From a bacterium (GTDB taxonomy: Bacteria > Myxococcota_A > Bradymonadia > UBA7976 > UBA1532): a DNA stretch of 64,000 nucleotides. Positions 1 through 8,839 of the stretch are shown here, one piece after another. The notes below the pieces were generated by a model that saw nothing but the letters and a program-made list of their open reading frames with translations, had not been told where the DNA came from and did no database searches. The translations under genes and the position numbers were made by a program. The first letter of the stretch is position 1. Each line of letters starts with the position of its first letter. The stretch is from assembly GCA_030427205.1 (NCBI GenBank), contig JAUHXC010000017.1, forward strand, positions 1 through 64,000. The letters are read 5' to 3'.

Positions 1-166
1 GGTGCACATCATCCGGCTCGAACAGCCGCATCGCCTGCCCGATCACGCCGATGAGGCGCCGGTTCGCCTCCGGCCCCGGGCGCAGCAGGAAGCGGCTCTG
101 CATGCAGCGCCACGTCAATTCGAATGGCTGCATCTCTCGCTCGACGTAGCGCAGCGCCCGGCCCAT
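1..166 (-). CDS. RAYT-like (REP-associated tyrosine) transposase, N-terminal fragment cut by window edge
   Basis: Translating the reverse strand from the ATG at 166-164 gives an uninterrupted 55-residue N-terminus beginning MGRALRYVE, followed by SRFLLRPGPEANRRLIGV. The RxLRYVE start and the FLLRPxPExN block are typical of the single-domain IS200-related REP-associated transposases common in Myxococcota. These act on short palindromic repeats rather than moving as ordinary insertion sequences. A strong ribosome binding site (GAGGAGGT) lies just upstream of this ATG. The catalytic HUH and Tyr residues would lie beyond the left edge, so activity cannot be judged. GTGCCGGGCAC palindromes at 14596 and 16713-16763 are possible substrates, but that link is inference. 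Confidence 0.7.
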   Translation of the reverse strand, partial: MGRALRYVEREMQPFELTWRCMQSRFLLRPGPEANRRLIGVIGQAMRLFEPDDVH

Positions 167-450
167 GTCTCGACCTCCTCTGTCGTCAGAGAGGTCATCG
201 ATCGCTGAGCGGCGATGTTGCGCAGTTTCTCGTAATTCTCGTCGTTCGCCGACACGGAGCTCGCTGCAGACACGGGGCCAGGTTTCGTCGACGGGCGAAG
301 CGGCGCCGACGACGCATCACCGCGCGGGCCTCGGCCAAGGCTTGGGACCCAGGTCGGACTGCGTGGCGGGCGGGCATGCGCCGAAGGTCTGAGATCGGTC
401 GGGTCGATGTGCTACAGGTGCGTCGAACGGACGCGCCCCGGAGGGATGTC
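167..450. other. Intergenic region between divergent genes
   Basis: This 284-base gap separates the divergent RAYT-like gene and the Gly-Glu lipoprotein gene, so it should hold both promoters. I could not pick a convincing -35/-10 pair. Open frames here have the shape of random GC-rich reading frames and no ribosome binding site. Confidence 0.5.
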
Positions 451-2223
451 ATGCGCAGCTCGCTGATTCTGGTCACCGCGTTGATAGCGCTGGCGCTGCC
501 GGCCTGTGTGCCCACGGGCGGCGGCGGTGGCGGAGGCGGAGAGGGCGGCTCGCCGCAGACCGACGGCGCGGTCGGCGGCGAAGGGGAAGGCGAGGGCGAG
601 GGCGAAGGGGAAGGAGAGGGCGAGGGCGAAGGAGAGGGCGAGGGCGAAGGGGAAGGTGAGGGCGAAGGAGAGGGAGAGGGCGAAGGAGAGGGCGAGGGCG
701 AAGGTGAAGGGGAGGGAGAGGGCGAAGGGGAAGGCGAGGGCGAGGGCGAAGGGGAAGGGGAGGGCGAGGGCGGCGATCGCGACGACGACGGCGTGCCCAA
801 CGGCGAAGACAACTGCCCCGCCGAGCCCAACAACTCCCAGTCCGATCGCGACGGCGATGGCCTGGGCGACGCCTGCGACAACTGCCCCGACGCGCCCAAC
901 CCCGATCAGGACGACATCTGCTCCGACAGCGACGGCGACGGCCACCTCGACTTCCGAGACAACTGCCCCGGCGAGGCCAACGCCAACCAGGCCGACGCCG
1001 ACGACGACGGCCGCGGCGACGCCTGCGACAACTGCCCCGACGACGCCAACTTCGGCCAGACCGACGCCGACGGCGACGGCATCGGCGACGCCTGCGAAGA
1101 GGACGATGCCGACGACGACGGCGTCTTCGACGACGTGGACAACTGCCCCGGCTGGCCCAATCCGGCGCAGCGGGACGGCGACGGCGACGGCTTCGGCGAT
1201 GTCTGCGACAACTGCCCCGACGACCGCAACGACGACCAGCAGGACGACGACGGGGACGGCATCGGCGACGCCTGCGAGCCGCCGCTGGTCGACAGCGACG
1301 GCGACGGCGTGATCGACGACCAGGACAACTGCCCCGAGACACCCAACCCCGACCAGAGCGACGCCGACCGCGACGGCCGTGGCGACGCCTGCCAGCTCGC
1401 GCCGGGTCTGGTGGCGATCACGCTGCAGTGGGACGCCGAGCCGGTCGTCGACTACGACCTGCACCTGCTGCACCCGCGCGGGGCCTACAACCGCAGCCCC
1501 TACGACTGCTACTGGAACAACCCGTCGCCCGAGTGGGGCGCGACCCTCGATCGCGACAGCCAGGGCGGCGACCAGGGCACGCAGGAGCAGATCGTGCTCG
1601 CGGACGCCGCGCCGGGCCTCTACACCATCGCGGTGCACGCCTTCCGCGGCGAGAGCGAGGCCCGGCTGCGCGTCGAGTGCGCCGATGGCCGGGTCACCGA
1701 GTTCGGCCCGACGGTGCTCGGCGCGCCCGCGGAGGGCCAGGGCCAGATCTGGGAGGTCGCCCGCCTCGATCCGGCGGCGTGCCGCGCAACGCCCATCGAG
1801 CGGGTGGTCGGCGCGCAGTGCGGCGGCGGCGGCGCGGGCTGCGAATGCGCGGCGTGTGACGGCGCGATCTGCGGGCCGGAGGACTGTGATCCGGCGGGCG
1901 GCTGCGACGTCTTCACCGGCATGTGCGCGGCCGGCCCCTGCGACGGGGTGCAGTGCCCCGACGGGCAGCGCTGCGAGGCGGGTGAGTGCGTCGACGACGG
2001 CGACATCAGCGACTGGATCGGCGGCCTCCCGCCGCAGTGCACCGGCGACGGCGACTGCGTGGGCGAGGAGTCCTGCGTCGAGACGCCGGTCTTCGGCTCG
2101 ATCTGCGTGATCACCTGCGACGGCGGCTGCCCGAACGGCTTCGCCTGCTGTGACATCCCGCTGATCTTCTCGGCCTGCGTGCCCGACGGCGCCGACTTCG
2201 CCGGCTTCTGCCCCGCCAACTGA
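451..2223 (+). CDS. Secreted lipoprotein with Gly-Glu repeat linker and seven TSP3 calcium-binding repeats
   Basis: The start is placed at the ATG at 451 because it opens a lipoprotein signal (MRSSLILVTA...ALPAC, lipidated Cys19); the frame is open further upstream but without sense. The 590-residue product continues with a poly-Gly stretch, 32 Gly-Glu dipeptides (about residues 43-106) and seven DNCP-type thrombospondin type 3 repeats rich in DxDxDG, which bind calcium in known members. Next comes a domain with VVDYDLHLLHPRG and YDCYWNNPSPEWG (about residues 320-440) found in many myxobacterial surface proteins, then a Cys-rich tail. The likely role is an extracellular cell-surface protein on a stiff, acidic stalk; no enzyme motif is visible. 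It ends 24 bases from the convergent fabL gene. Confidence 0.9.
   Translation: MRSSLILVTALIALALPACVPTGGGGGGGGEGGSPQTDGAVGGEGEGEGEGEGEGEGEGEGEGEGEGEGEGEGEGEGEGEGEGEGEGEGEGEGEGEGEGEGEGEGEGGDRDDDGVPNGEDNCPAEPNNSQSDRDGDGLGDACDNCPDAPNPDQDDICSDSDGDGHLDFRDNCPGEANANQADADDDGRGDACDNCPDDANFGQTDADGDGIGDACEEDDADDDGVFDDVDNCPGWPNPAQRDGDGDGFGDVCDNCPDDRNDDQQDDDGDGIGDACEPPLVDSDGDGVIDDQDNCPETPNPDQSDADRDGRGDACQLAPGLVAITLQWDAEPVVDYDLHLLHPRGAYNRSPYDCYWNNPSPEWGATLDRDSQGGDQGTQEQIVLADAAPGLYTIAVHAFRGESEARLRVECADGRVTEFGPTVLGAPAEGQGQIWEVARLDPAACRATPIERVVGAQCGGGGAGCECAACDGAICGPEDCDPAGGCDVFTGMCAAGPCDGVQCPDGQRCEAGECVDDGDISDWIGGLPPQCTGDGDCVGEESCVETPVFGSICVITCDGGCPNGFACCDIPLIFSACVPDGADFAGFCPAN
577..768 (+). repeat. Hexanucleotide tandem repeat (GGN GAR), 32 units, in frame
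   Basis: Thirty-two consecutive Gly-Glu codon pairs, each a Gly codon (GGC, GGG, occasionally GGT or GGA) followed by GAA or GAG. The synonymous positions vary, so the units are not identical. A gain or loss of any unit keeps the reading frame, so tract length could vary between strains. Confidence 0.97.
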
Positions 2224-2247
2224 GCGCCGCCGTCGTCGGCGCGGGCC
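2224..2247. terminator. Short GC hairpin between convergent genes
   Basis: GCGCCG (2224-2229) and CGGCGC (2237-2242) can pair around a 7-base loop between the two stop codons. There is no T-run, so intrinsic termination is only a possibility in either direction. Confidence 0.3.
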
Positions 2248-3024
2248 TCAGCCCAGGATGCTGTAGCCGCCGTCGACGTTGATCGTCTGCCCGTGGATCA
2301 TCGCGGCCTCGGGCGCGCAGAGAAAGCGCACCGTATGGGCCACGTCGGCCGGCGTCGCCAGCCGGCCCACCGGCGTGCGCAGCTCGGCGATCTGCAAGAG
2401 CTGCTCGCGGTTGGGGAACTGCTTGAGCGACCAGGTATCGATGACCCCCGGCGAGACCACGTTGGCGGTGATGCCCAGCGGACCCAGCTCGGGGGCGAGG
2501 TTGCGCACCGCCGACTCCAGCGCCGCTTTGCTGGTGCCCACCGCGGTGTACTGCGGGATCGCCCGCACCGCGCCCAGGCTCGACAGGGCCAGGATGCGCC
2601 CGCCATCGCCCATCAGCGCCGGCTGCGCGTCGCTCGACTGCAAGAGCCCCTGAACCAGGAAGAAGAACGAGCGGGCGTTGATCCGGTGGGTCCAGTCCCA
2701 GTGCCGCAGCGACAGCTCGACGGCCGGCTTGAGCACGCCGCTCGCCGCGTTGTGCACGAAGATGTCGACCCCGCCCATGGTCTCGCGGGCGGCGTCGATG
2801 ACCTTGCCCAGGCTGGGATCCTTGCCGAAGTGGGCCCGGATGGCGTGGGCCTTGCGCCCCTCGGCCTCGATCGCCGCGGTGGTCTCGGCGGCGCCGTCGT
2901 GGTTGCTGAAGAACGTGAAGAGGACATCCGCCCCCGCCGCGGCCAGCGCGGTGCTGATCGCCCGCCCGATCTCGCCGGAGCCGCCGGTGACCAGGGCCCT
3001 CTTGCCGCTCAGATCGATCTGCAT
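2248..3024 (-). CDS. fabL: Enoyl-[acyl-carrier-protein] reductase III, FabL type (NADPH)
   Basis: A 258-residue short-chain dehydrogenase that should reduce trans-2-enoyl-ACP in the last step of fatty-acid elongation. It starts MQIDLSGKRALVTGG and has the nucleotide-binding TGGSGEIG loop. The catalytic region SSLGAVRAIPQYTAVGTSK has a Tyr-x6-Lys spacing, which marks enoyl-ACP reductases rather than ordinary SDRs (Tyr-x3-Lys). LKQFPNREQLL and the ending MIHGQTINVDGG resemble Bacillus FabL closely. The frame extends 48 codons upstream, but the ATG at 3024 has a GAGGG site before it and begins where the family begins. It is divergent from the ABC transporter gene. FabL enzymes are known to be tolerant of triclosan; whether this one is remains untested. 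Confidence 0.88.
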   Translation of the reverse strand: MQIDLSGKRALVTGGSGEIGRAISTALAAAGADVLFTFFSNHDGAAETTAAIEAEGRKAHAIRAHFGKDPSLGKVIDAARETMGGVDIFVHNAASGVLKPAVELSLRHWDWTHRINARSFFFLVQGLLQSSDAQPALMGDGGRILALSSLGAVRAIPQYTAVGTSKAALESAVRNLAPELGPLGITANVVSPGVIDTWSLKQFPNREQLLQIAELRTPVGRLATPADVAHTVRFLCAPEAAMIHGQTINVDGGYSILG

Positions 3025-3128
3025 CGCGCCCTCGCTCTCGCCGTGGGTGTATCGGCGAGTGGTATCGGTTCGCGGCATGCGGGTCAATCGGGCGCATCCC
3101 GGGCCGCTCGTCGGGCATCGATGGTCCT

Positions 3129-4970
3129 GTGTCACCGCCCGTCGAGCAACGCCAACCGAGCAAGCCACCCGGCCCCCTGCGCCGGGCCCTGGGTGTCTTC
3201 GCCTACAGCGGCCGCGCCGTGCGCCTCGTCTGGCAGACCAGCCCCCGACTGACCATCGCCCTGGCGCTGTTGACGCTGCTGGCGGGCATCCTGCCGGCGG
3301 CGGTGGCCTATGTGGGCAAGCTCATCGTCGACGGCGTCGTGCTCGCCCTCGAGACCGGCGCCGAGGCCGATCGCATGGCCGCGCTGCAATGGGTCGCGGT
3401 CGAGGCGGGGCTCGTCGCGCTGCTCGCCGGCCTGCGCCGGGGCATCGAGGTCTGCACGTCGCTCTTGCGGGCGCTGCTCGGCCATCGGGTCAACGTGCTC
3501 ATCCTCGAGAAGGCGCTCGAGCTCGAGCTGCCGCAGTTCGAGGACTCCGCCTTCTACGACAAGCTGACCCAGGCCCGCCGCGAGGCGTCGCGCCGGCCGC
3601 TGGCGCTGGTGCAGAAGACCTTCGGGCTGGTGCAGAACGCCATCTCGCTGATCAGCTACGGCGCGCTGTTGCTGCAGTTCTCCGGCTGGGCGGTGCTGGT
3701 GCTCGCGGTCGCCGGGCTGCCGGCGTTCATCGCCGAGGCCAAGTTCTCCGGCCAGGCCTTCCGGCTCTTCCGCTGGCGCTCGCCCGAGACCCGCAAGCAG
3801 TCGTATCTGGAGTGGGTGATGGCCCGCAACGACTTCGCCAAGGAGGTGAAGCTGTTGGGGCTCGGCCCGGTGATGCTCGAGCGCTATCGCAGCATCTTCG
3901 CGACGCTCTACCCCGAAGACCGCGACCTGACCCTGCGCCGCGGCGGCTGGGGCTATGTGCTGGGGCTCTTGTCGACGCTGACCTTCTACGGGGCCTACGG
4001 CTGGATCGTCTACGAGACCGTCGCCGGCGCGCTGACCCTGGGCGAGATGACGATGTACGTGCTGCTCTTCAAGCAGGGGCAGGCGGCGTTTTCGGCCATC
4101 CTCAGCGCCATCGGCGGCATGTACGACGACAACCTCTACGTCTCGAACCTCTACGAGTTCCTCGAGCTGCCGCGGGCCGGCAGCACCGGCATCGAGACCG
4201 AGCCGGGCCCCGAGCGGCCGGGCCTGCGCTTCGAAGACGTCTGGTTCACCTATCCCGGCGCCGACGAGCCGGCGCTGCGCGGGGTCGACTTCAGCGTCGA
4301 GCCGGGGCAGAAGCTGGCGCTCGTCGGGCAGAACGGCTCGGGCAAGACCACGCTCATCAAGCTCTTGTGCGGGCTGTATCTGCCCGAGCGCGGCCGGATC
4401 TGGGTCGACGGCCGCGAGGTGCGCGAGTGGGATCCCGCCGCCTTGCGCGCCCGCATCGCGGTCGTCTTCCAGGACTTCGTGCGCTATCAGTTCACCGTCG
4501 GCGAGAACATCGGCGTCGGCGACGTCGAGCACGTCGAAGACGACGCGCGCCAGCGGGCGGCGGCGGCCAAGGGCATGTCGCTGCCGTTCATCGAGGGCCT
4601 GCAGGCGGGCATGCAGACCCAGCTCGGCCGCTGGTTCGACGACGGCCGCGAGCTGTCGGGCGGGCAGTGGCAGAAGGTGGCGCTGTCGCGGGCCTTCATG
4701 CGCCAGGACGCCCGGGTCATCGTGCTCGACGAGCCCACCTCGGCCATGGACGCCGAGGCCGAGGCCGAGCTGTTCGACCGCATCCGCGAGGTCTCCGGCG
4801 ATCAGATGGCCATCCTCATCTCGCACCGCTTCTCGACGGTGCGCATGGCCGATCACATCGTGGTGCTCGATCGGGGGCAGGTGGTCGAAGAGGGCAGCCA
4901 CGAGGCGCTGATGCAGGCCGATGGCCGCTATGCGAGGCTCTTCACGTTGCAGGCAGCGGGCTACGTCTGA
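3129..4970 (+). CDS. ABC transporter half-molecule, permease fused to ATPase
   Basis: The 613-residue protein has an N-terminal transmembrane region (about residues 20-330, five or six helices) followed by an ATP-binding domain. Walker A (GQNGSGKTT), the signature LSGGQ, Walker B (VIVLDEPTS) and the switch histidine (SHRFS) are all intact, so it should work as a homodimeric exporter in the inner membrane. The substrate cannot be told; the permease part resembles peptide and drug exporters rather than the lipid A exporter MsbA. The start is GTG at 3129, with no clear ribosome binding site, so the true start could be slightly downstream. It ends 6 bases before the convergent histidine kinase gene. 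Confidence 0.87.
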   Translation: MSPPVEQRQPSKPPGPLRRALGVFAYSGRAVRLVWQTSPRLTIALALLTLLAGILPAAVAYVGKLIVDGVVLALETGAEADRMAALQWVAVEAGLVALLAGLRRGIEVCTSLLRALLGHRVNVLILEKALELELPQFEDSAFYDKLTQARREASRRPLALVQKTFGLVQNAISLISYGALLLQFSGWAVLVLAVAGLPAFIAEAKFSGQAFRLFRWRSPETRKQSYLEWVMARNDFAKEVKLLGLGPVMLERYRSIFATLYPEDRDLTLRRGGWGYVLGLLSTLTFYGAYGWIVYETVAGALTLGEMTMYVLLFKQGQAAFSAILSAIGGMYDDNLYVSNLYEFLELPRAGSTGIETEPGPERPGLRFEDVWFTYPGADEPALRGVDFSVEPGQKLALVGQNGSGKTTLIKLLCGLYLPERGRIWVDGREVREWDPAALRARIAVVFQDFVRYQFTVGENIGVGDVEHVEDDARQRAAAAKGMSLPFIEGLQAGMQTQLGRWFDDGRELSGGQWQKVALSRAFMRQDARVIVLDEPTSAMDAEAEAELFDRIREVSGDQMAILISHRFSTVRMADHIVVLDRGQVVEEGSHEALMQADGRYARLFTLQAAGYV

Positions 4971-4976
4971 GCCCCG

Positions 4977-6890
4977 TCAATTCGACCCGTCGCCGGCCTC
5001 GTCCCCGTCGCCGCGCTGCACCGGCAGCTCGATGAGCGCCGCGTCGGGCGAGACCGCCATCGGCGACGAGGTGGTGTAGGTCTTGAGGAAACCCGGCCGC
5101 AAGAAGACCCCCGACGGCGGCCCGGGCAGGTCGGCGGGCGCGCGCTCGACGATCGGCGTCGGCGGCAGCCAGCGGTGCAGGGCCGCGAGCAGCGCGCCGC
5201 GGCGCAGGGGCTTGGCCAGGAAGTCGTCCATGCCCGCCGCCAGGCACTTCTCGCGGTCGCCCTCCATGGCGTTGGCGGTCAGCGCCACGATGGGCCGGTT
5301 GAAGCCCGACGCTCGCAGCGCGCGGGTCGCGTCGTAGCCGTCCATCACCGGCATCTGGCAGTCCATCAACACCAGATCGAAGTCGCCGTCGAGGGTCATC
5401 TCGACGCCCGCGCGCCCGTCGCCTGCCTCCTCGCAGTGGATCTCGGCGTGCTCGAGCAGCTTGCGCGTCACCATGCCGTTGATCGGGTTGTCCTCCACGA
5501 TCAGGACCCGCGCCCCCTCGAACGTCTGCCGCCCGTGGGCCTCCGCCTCGGGCTCGGGCACGTGCTCGGCGGTGACCACCGGCAGCGTCGCCCGAAAGAT
5601 CGAGCCCTCGCCGGGCACGCTCTCGGCCACCAGCCGCCCGCCCATCGACTCGATGAGCTGCCGGCTGATCGACAGGCCCAGGCCGGTACCCCCGTGACGC
5701 CGGGTCGACGACGCGTCGGCCTGGGTGAAGGGGTCGAAGATGCGCTCGATGTGGTCCGGCTCGATGCCGATGCCGGTGTCGGCCACCGCGAGGATCAGCC
5801 ACGCGTCGCGACCGGCGGGCAGCGGCGGCGGCGCCTCGGGCACCAGCAACGAGACGGTCACCGCGCCTTCGCCGGTGAACTTCACCGCGTTGCCGACCAG
5901 GTTGATGAGCACCTGCCGCAGCCGGAACCCGTCGCCGACGACCCCGTCCGGCGCGTCGGGGTCGAGCACGAACTCGAGGGTGATGCCCTTGTTGCCGGCG
6001 CTGACGCTGAAGAACTCGACCACTTCGCGGATGGTGCGCTCGAGGCTGAACGGCCGCTGCTCGAGCTCCAGGGCCCCCGACTCGACCTTGGCCAGATCGA
6101 CGATGTCGTTGAGCAGGTGCAACAGCGCCTGCGCCGAGCGGTGGGCCACCGCCACCGAGCGCTGCTGATCGGCCTCGAGATCGCCGTCCCCCAGCACGTC
6201 GAGCATGTTGAGCACCCCGTTCATCGGGGTCCGGATCTCGTGGCTCATGTTGGCCAGAAAACGGGTCTTGGTCTCGTTGGCCGCCTGCGCCTCGGCCCGG
6301 GCGGCGTCCATGGCCTCGTGGGCGCGGGCGAGGTCGTTGAGGATCCCCCGCTTCTGCCAGTCGAAGGCGAGCGCGAAGAGGCCCATCAACCCGGCGATGC
6401 CGACCAGCGCGACCATCAGCCGTCGGTGCTGGGTCGCCGGGTCGGGGGTCAGGGGAAACGCGACGTCGGCCGCGTACAGCAGCGTGAGGCTCGTGGGGAT
6501 CGCCAGCACGGCCAGGGTCCACAGCAGGCTGGCCCGCAGCGAGACGAGCAGGATGGCGAGCATCGGGACGACCGCCAGCCCGGCGGGCGCGGCGACGCCG
6601 ACCCCGCCGGTCATCAGGCTGATCGACGCCAGGGTGACGTAGACGATGCCCACCAGCAGGTTCGCCGAGAGCGCCAGCGGCGCGCCGCGGCTGTGCAGCA
6701 CCACGTTGGCGACCAGCAGCCCCATGCCGACGCCGATCAGGGCGACGACACCCGGCCGCATCTCGGCGCCGTTGATCAGCAGGAACCCGCCCAGCGTCGC
6801 GGTCATGCCCAACGAGAGCAGCGCGAAGATGCTCTGGCGGCGTGCGTCGTCGGCCGCGCGCACATCGGCGGGCAGCGCGGGGCTCGGCAC
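4977..6890 (-). CDS. Membrane-bound hybrid histidine kinase with C-terminal receiver
   Basis: The 637-residue sensor has about six hydrophobic helices (residues 20-178) with almost no extracytoplasmic loops, a short coiled linker, and a dimerisation domain with the H-box MSHEIRTPMNGV (His217). The ATPase domain has N-box NLVGNAVKFT, DTGIGIE and GTGLGLSIS. A receiver domain follows with acidic pair VEDN, phosphoacceptor Asp510 (LVLMDCQMPVMDG) and the conserved Lys in LAKPL. Phosphate should pass from His217 to Asp510, and then perhaps to an unlinked phosphotransfer protein, since no Hpt domain or output is encoded nearby. The start is a GTG with a weak ribosome binding site and is uncertain. 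The sensing region looks membrane-buried. Confidence 0.88.
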   Translation of the reverse strand: MPSPALPADVRAADDARRQSIFALLSLGMTATLGGFLLINGAEMRPGVVALIGVGMGLLVANVVLHSRGAPLALSANLLVGIVYVTLASISLMTGGVGVAAPAGLAVVPMLAILLVSLRASLLWTLAVLAIPTSLTLLYAADVAFPLTPDPATQHRRLMVALVGIAGLMGLFALAFDWQKRGILNDLARAHEAMDAARAEAQAANETKTRFLANMSHEIRTPMNGVLNMLDVLGDGDLEADQQRSVAVAHRSAQALLHLLNDIVDLAKVESGALELEQRPFSLERTIREVVEFFSVSAGNKGITLEFVLDPDAPDGVVGDGFRLRQVLINLVGNAVKFTGEGAVTVSLLVPEAPPPLPAGRDAWLILAVADTGIGIEPDHIERIFDPFTQADASSTRRHGGTGLGLSISRQLIESMGGRLVAESVPGEGSIFRATLPVVTAEHVPEPEAEAHGRQTFEGARVLIVEDNPINGMVTRKLLEHAEIHCEEAGDGRAGVEMTLDGDFDLVLMDCQMPVMDGYDATRALRASGFNRPIVALTANAMEGDREKCLAAGMDDFLAKPLRRGALLAALHRWLPPTPIVERAPADLPGPPSGVFLRPGFLKTYTTSSPMAVSPDAALIELPVQRGDGDEAGDGSN

Positions 6891-7030
6891 CGGCCCGCTC
6901 GGGCTGTCGTCGGGTGGGATCAGCGGTCGAATCCTGGCGGTGTTCGCGGTCGCTGCGCGAGCTTCGATTCAACCTGCTTCGGCGGGCTGGTGCAACTTGC
7001 TGACGACCGTCAGGGGGCGCCGGGCGAGCG

Positions 7031-8839
7031 TCAGAAGGCGCCCTTGTTCTTCTCGAACGCCGCCATGCCCTGCTGCACGGTCTTGACCGGCACGTAGAGC
7101 ACCGCCTGCAGGTGGCCGCCCTCGGCGCCCAGCGAGAACGCCAGGCCGCCGTCGGAGGGCACGCCGGCCAGCATCTGCGCCAGCGGGTTCATGCCGCCCA
7201 GCTTGAGCTTCGAGGCGATGGCCAGCGGCTCGACGTAGCCGAAGAGCGACGGGTTGGCCGCCGCCTCGGCCAGGGCCGCCTTGACCCCCGGCTTCTGGTC
7301 GAAGCCGCCTTTGGCCTTGCCGCCGAGGAACATCTCGATGACCGCCTTGGCCGACGCGCCGTAGCCCAGCACGCCCAGCTCGTCGCCGAAGGCCAGGTGC
7401 TGGGTCATGATGTCCTGCATCATGCCCATCATCATCATCGCCTCGGGCGGCGCGTTGGTCATGCTGGTCTGCTGCACGGTGACCGGCACGCCGGCGACCT
7501 CGTAGGCGGCCTCCTTGATGTCGATCTTGACCCCGGTCTGGGCGTACATCGCCACCATCGCCGGCTCGGCGTTCAGCTTGTTGACCGTCTTCTGCGCCTC
7601 GCGCACGGCCTTGCCGTCCTTGATGCCGTAGAGTCCGATCGGGGTGATGCCCGTGCCCGCCGGATCGTCGATGACCGCCACCGCGAAGGTGCCGGTGGTC
7701 GCCTCGAGCATCTCGACCATGGCCTTCATATAGGGGCCGGCCGCCTCGTCGCCCAGCGTCGGCGCGATGAACATGCGCCCCATCATCCCGGTGAGCGCCG
7801 CCAGCGACTCGGTGCTCGTCGCGCTCGACATGCCGGCCATCGCCCCGGCGGGGATCTTCGCCAGCAGCGGGTGCGGCGCGCCCTTGGCGTAGCCGAAGAT
7901 CTTGGCGAGGTTGCTGCTCGCCTTGGGCACGATCGCGGTGTTGAGCTTGACCGCGTCGTCGGTGGTCGCGAGCGAGACGGTCAGCGTATCGATCTGCTTG
8001 GCGTGCTCGCCGAACCACTTGACCATCTCGACGACCATCTTGGCCTGCTCGCCGGCGCCCGGGGCCGCCTGGGCGGCCGCGGTCATCTCCTTCTCCGCCT
8101 GGGCCAGGCCCTGGTCGAACTCGGCGGCGAAGATGGTCAGCAGGTGGTCGAGCTCGACCACCGCGCCGCCGTGGTCGGGCAGCGGCGCGGCGATGAGCTT
8201 CTCGAGGAAGTCCTTGTGCTTGGGGAACACCTCGGCGTGGCGGGTGAAGACCGCGTGGCCGCCGATGATGTTGACGAAGACCGGGGCCTTGCTGCCCTGG
8301 AACTTCAGGTACGAGTACGCGTTGCCCTGGTCGCTCTCCTTGCGCTCGAGCTCGGGCAGCGCGGCGACGAGGGCGTCCTTGCCGGTGATGCCGACGAGCA
8401 GGGCCGAGGGGTCGCGGCCGAAGCTCTTCGGGTCGGCGAAGGCGAAGCGGATCGGCTTCTTCAGATCGATCGCCTTGGCGTCCTTGAGGCGGAACTCGCC
8501 CTGAATGCCGGCGGTGATCATTTGCTCGGCCTGGGCGACCGGCGGCACCTCGGGGGTGACCTTGGTGGCCAGCCCGTGCACCGCGCCGAGGGTCTTGGCG
8601 ATGTCGCCGGTGCCGCCGTAGCCCACGATGCTCGCGGGGGCTTCGAGGGCCGCGGGCGCCGCCGCCGCGGTCTGGCCGGCGGCCTCACCCGCGGCGGCGG
8701 GCGTCTCGCCCTTCTCGCCGGCGGGATCGGCGTCCTTCTTGCTGCAGCCGGTCATCAGGCCGCCGGTGAACAGGCCGACGGCCAGCAGCAGACCCGCGAT
8801 CAGGGTACGCGCAGAACGATGGGGGAGTGGCATGGGCAT
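7031..8839 (-). CDS. Lipoprotein of unknown function, ~600 residues
   Basis: A lipoprotein signal (LLLAVGLFTG then LMTGC, Cys32) is followed by an Ala-rich linker and a long globular region. There is an unusual Met-rich segment (AMMMMGMMQDIM) about 130 residues before the end. I recognise no domain with certainty; the repeated pattern of a predicted beta-rich fold, evenly spread through the protein, is reminiscent of DUF3352-type surface proteins. Two ATGs compete: 8839 and 8833. The GAGG site is only 3 bases from the first and about 9 from the second, so 8833 is the better start. The gene is divergent from the OmpA-like gene. Confidence 0.8.
   Translation of the reverse strand: MPMPLPHRSARTLIAGLLLAVGLFTGGLMTGCSKKDADPAGEKGETPAAAGEAAGQTAAAAPAALEAPASIVGYGGTGDIAKTLGAVHGLATKVTPEVPPVAQAEQMITAGIQGEFRLKDAKAIDLKKPIRFAFADPKSFGRDPSALLVGITGKDALVAALPELERKESDQGNAYSYLKFQGSKAPVFVNIIGGHAVFTRHAEVFPKHKDFLEKLIAAPLPDHGGAVVELDHLLTIFAAEFDQGLAQAEKEMTAAAQAAPGAGEQAKMVVEMVKWFGEHAKQIDTLTVSLATTDDAVKLNTAIVPKASSNLAKIFGYAKGAPHPLLAKIPAGAMAGMSSATSTESLAALTGMMGRMFIAPTLGDEAAGPYMKAMVEMLEATTGTFAVAVIDDPAGTGITPIGLYGIKDGKAVREAQKTVNKLNAEPAMVAMYAQTGVKIDIKEAAYEVAGVPVTVQQTSMTNAPPEAMMMMGMMQDIMTQHLAFGDELGVLGYGASAKAVIEMFLGGKAKGGFDQKPGVKAALAEAAANPSLFGYVEPLAIASKLKLGGMNPLAQMLAGVPSDGGLAFSLGAEGGHLQAVLYVPVKTVQQGMAAFEKNKGAF

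Noticed and set aside
195..1638. Long open frames antisense to the Gly-Glu and TSP3 tract
   Set aside because: They encode Ser-Pro or Val-rich strings, mirror images of the repeat in GC-rich DNA, and have no ribosome binding site.
2298..3163. Alternative frames over fabL
   Set aside because: Arg/Ala/Gly-rich shadows of the true frame.
3132..4901. Long frame antisense to the ABC transporter gene
   Set aside because: The codon pattern follows the complementary strand of a clear ABC transporter and shows no protein family.
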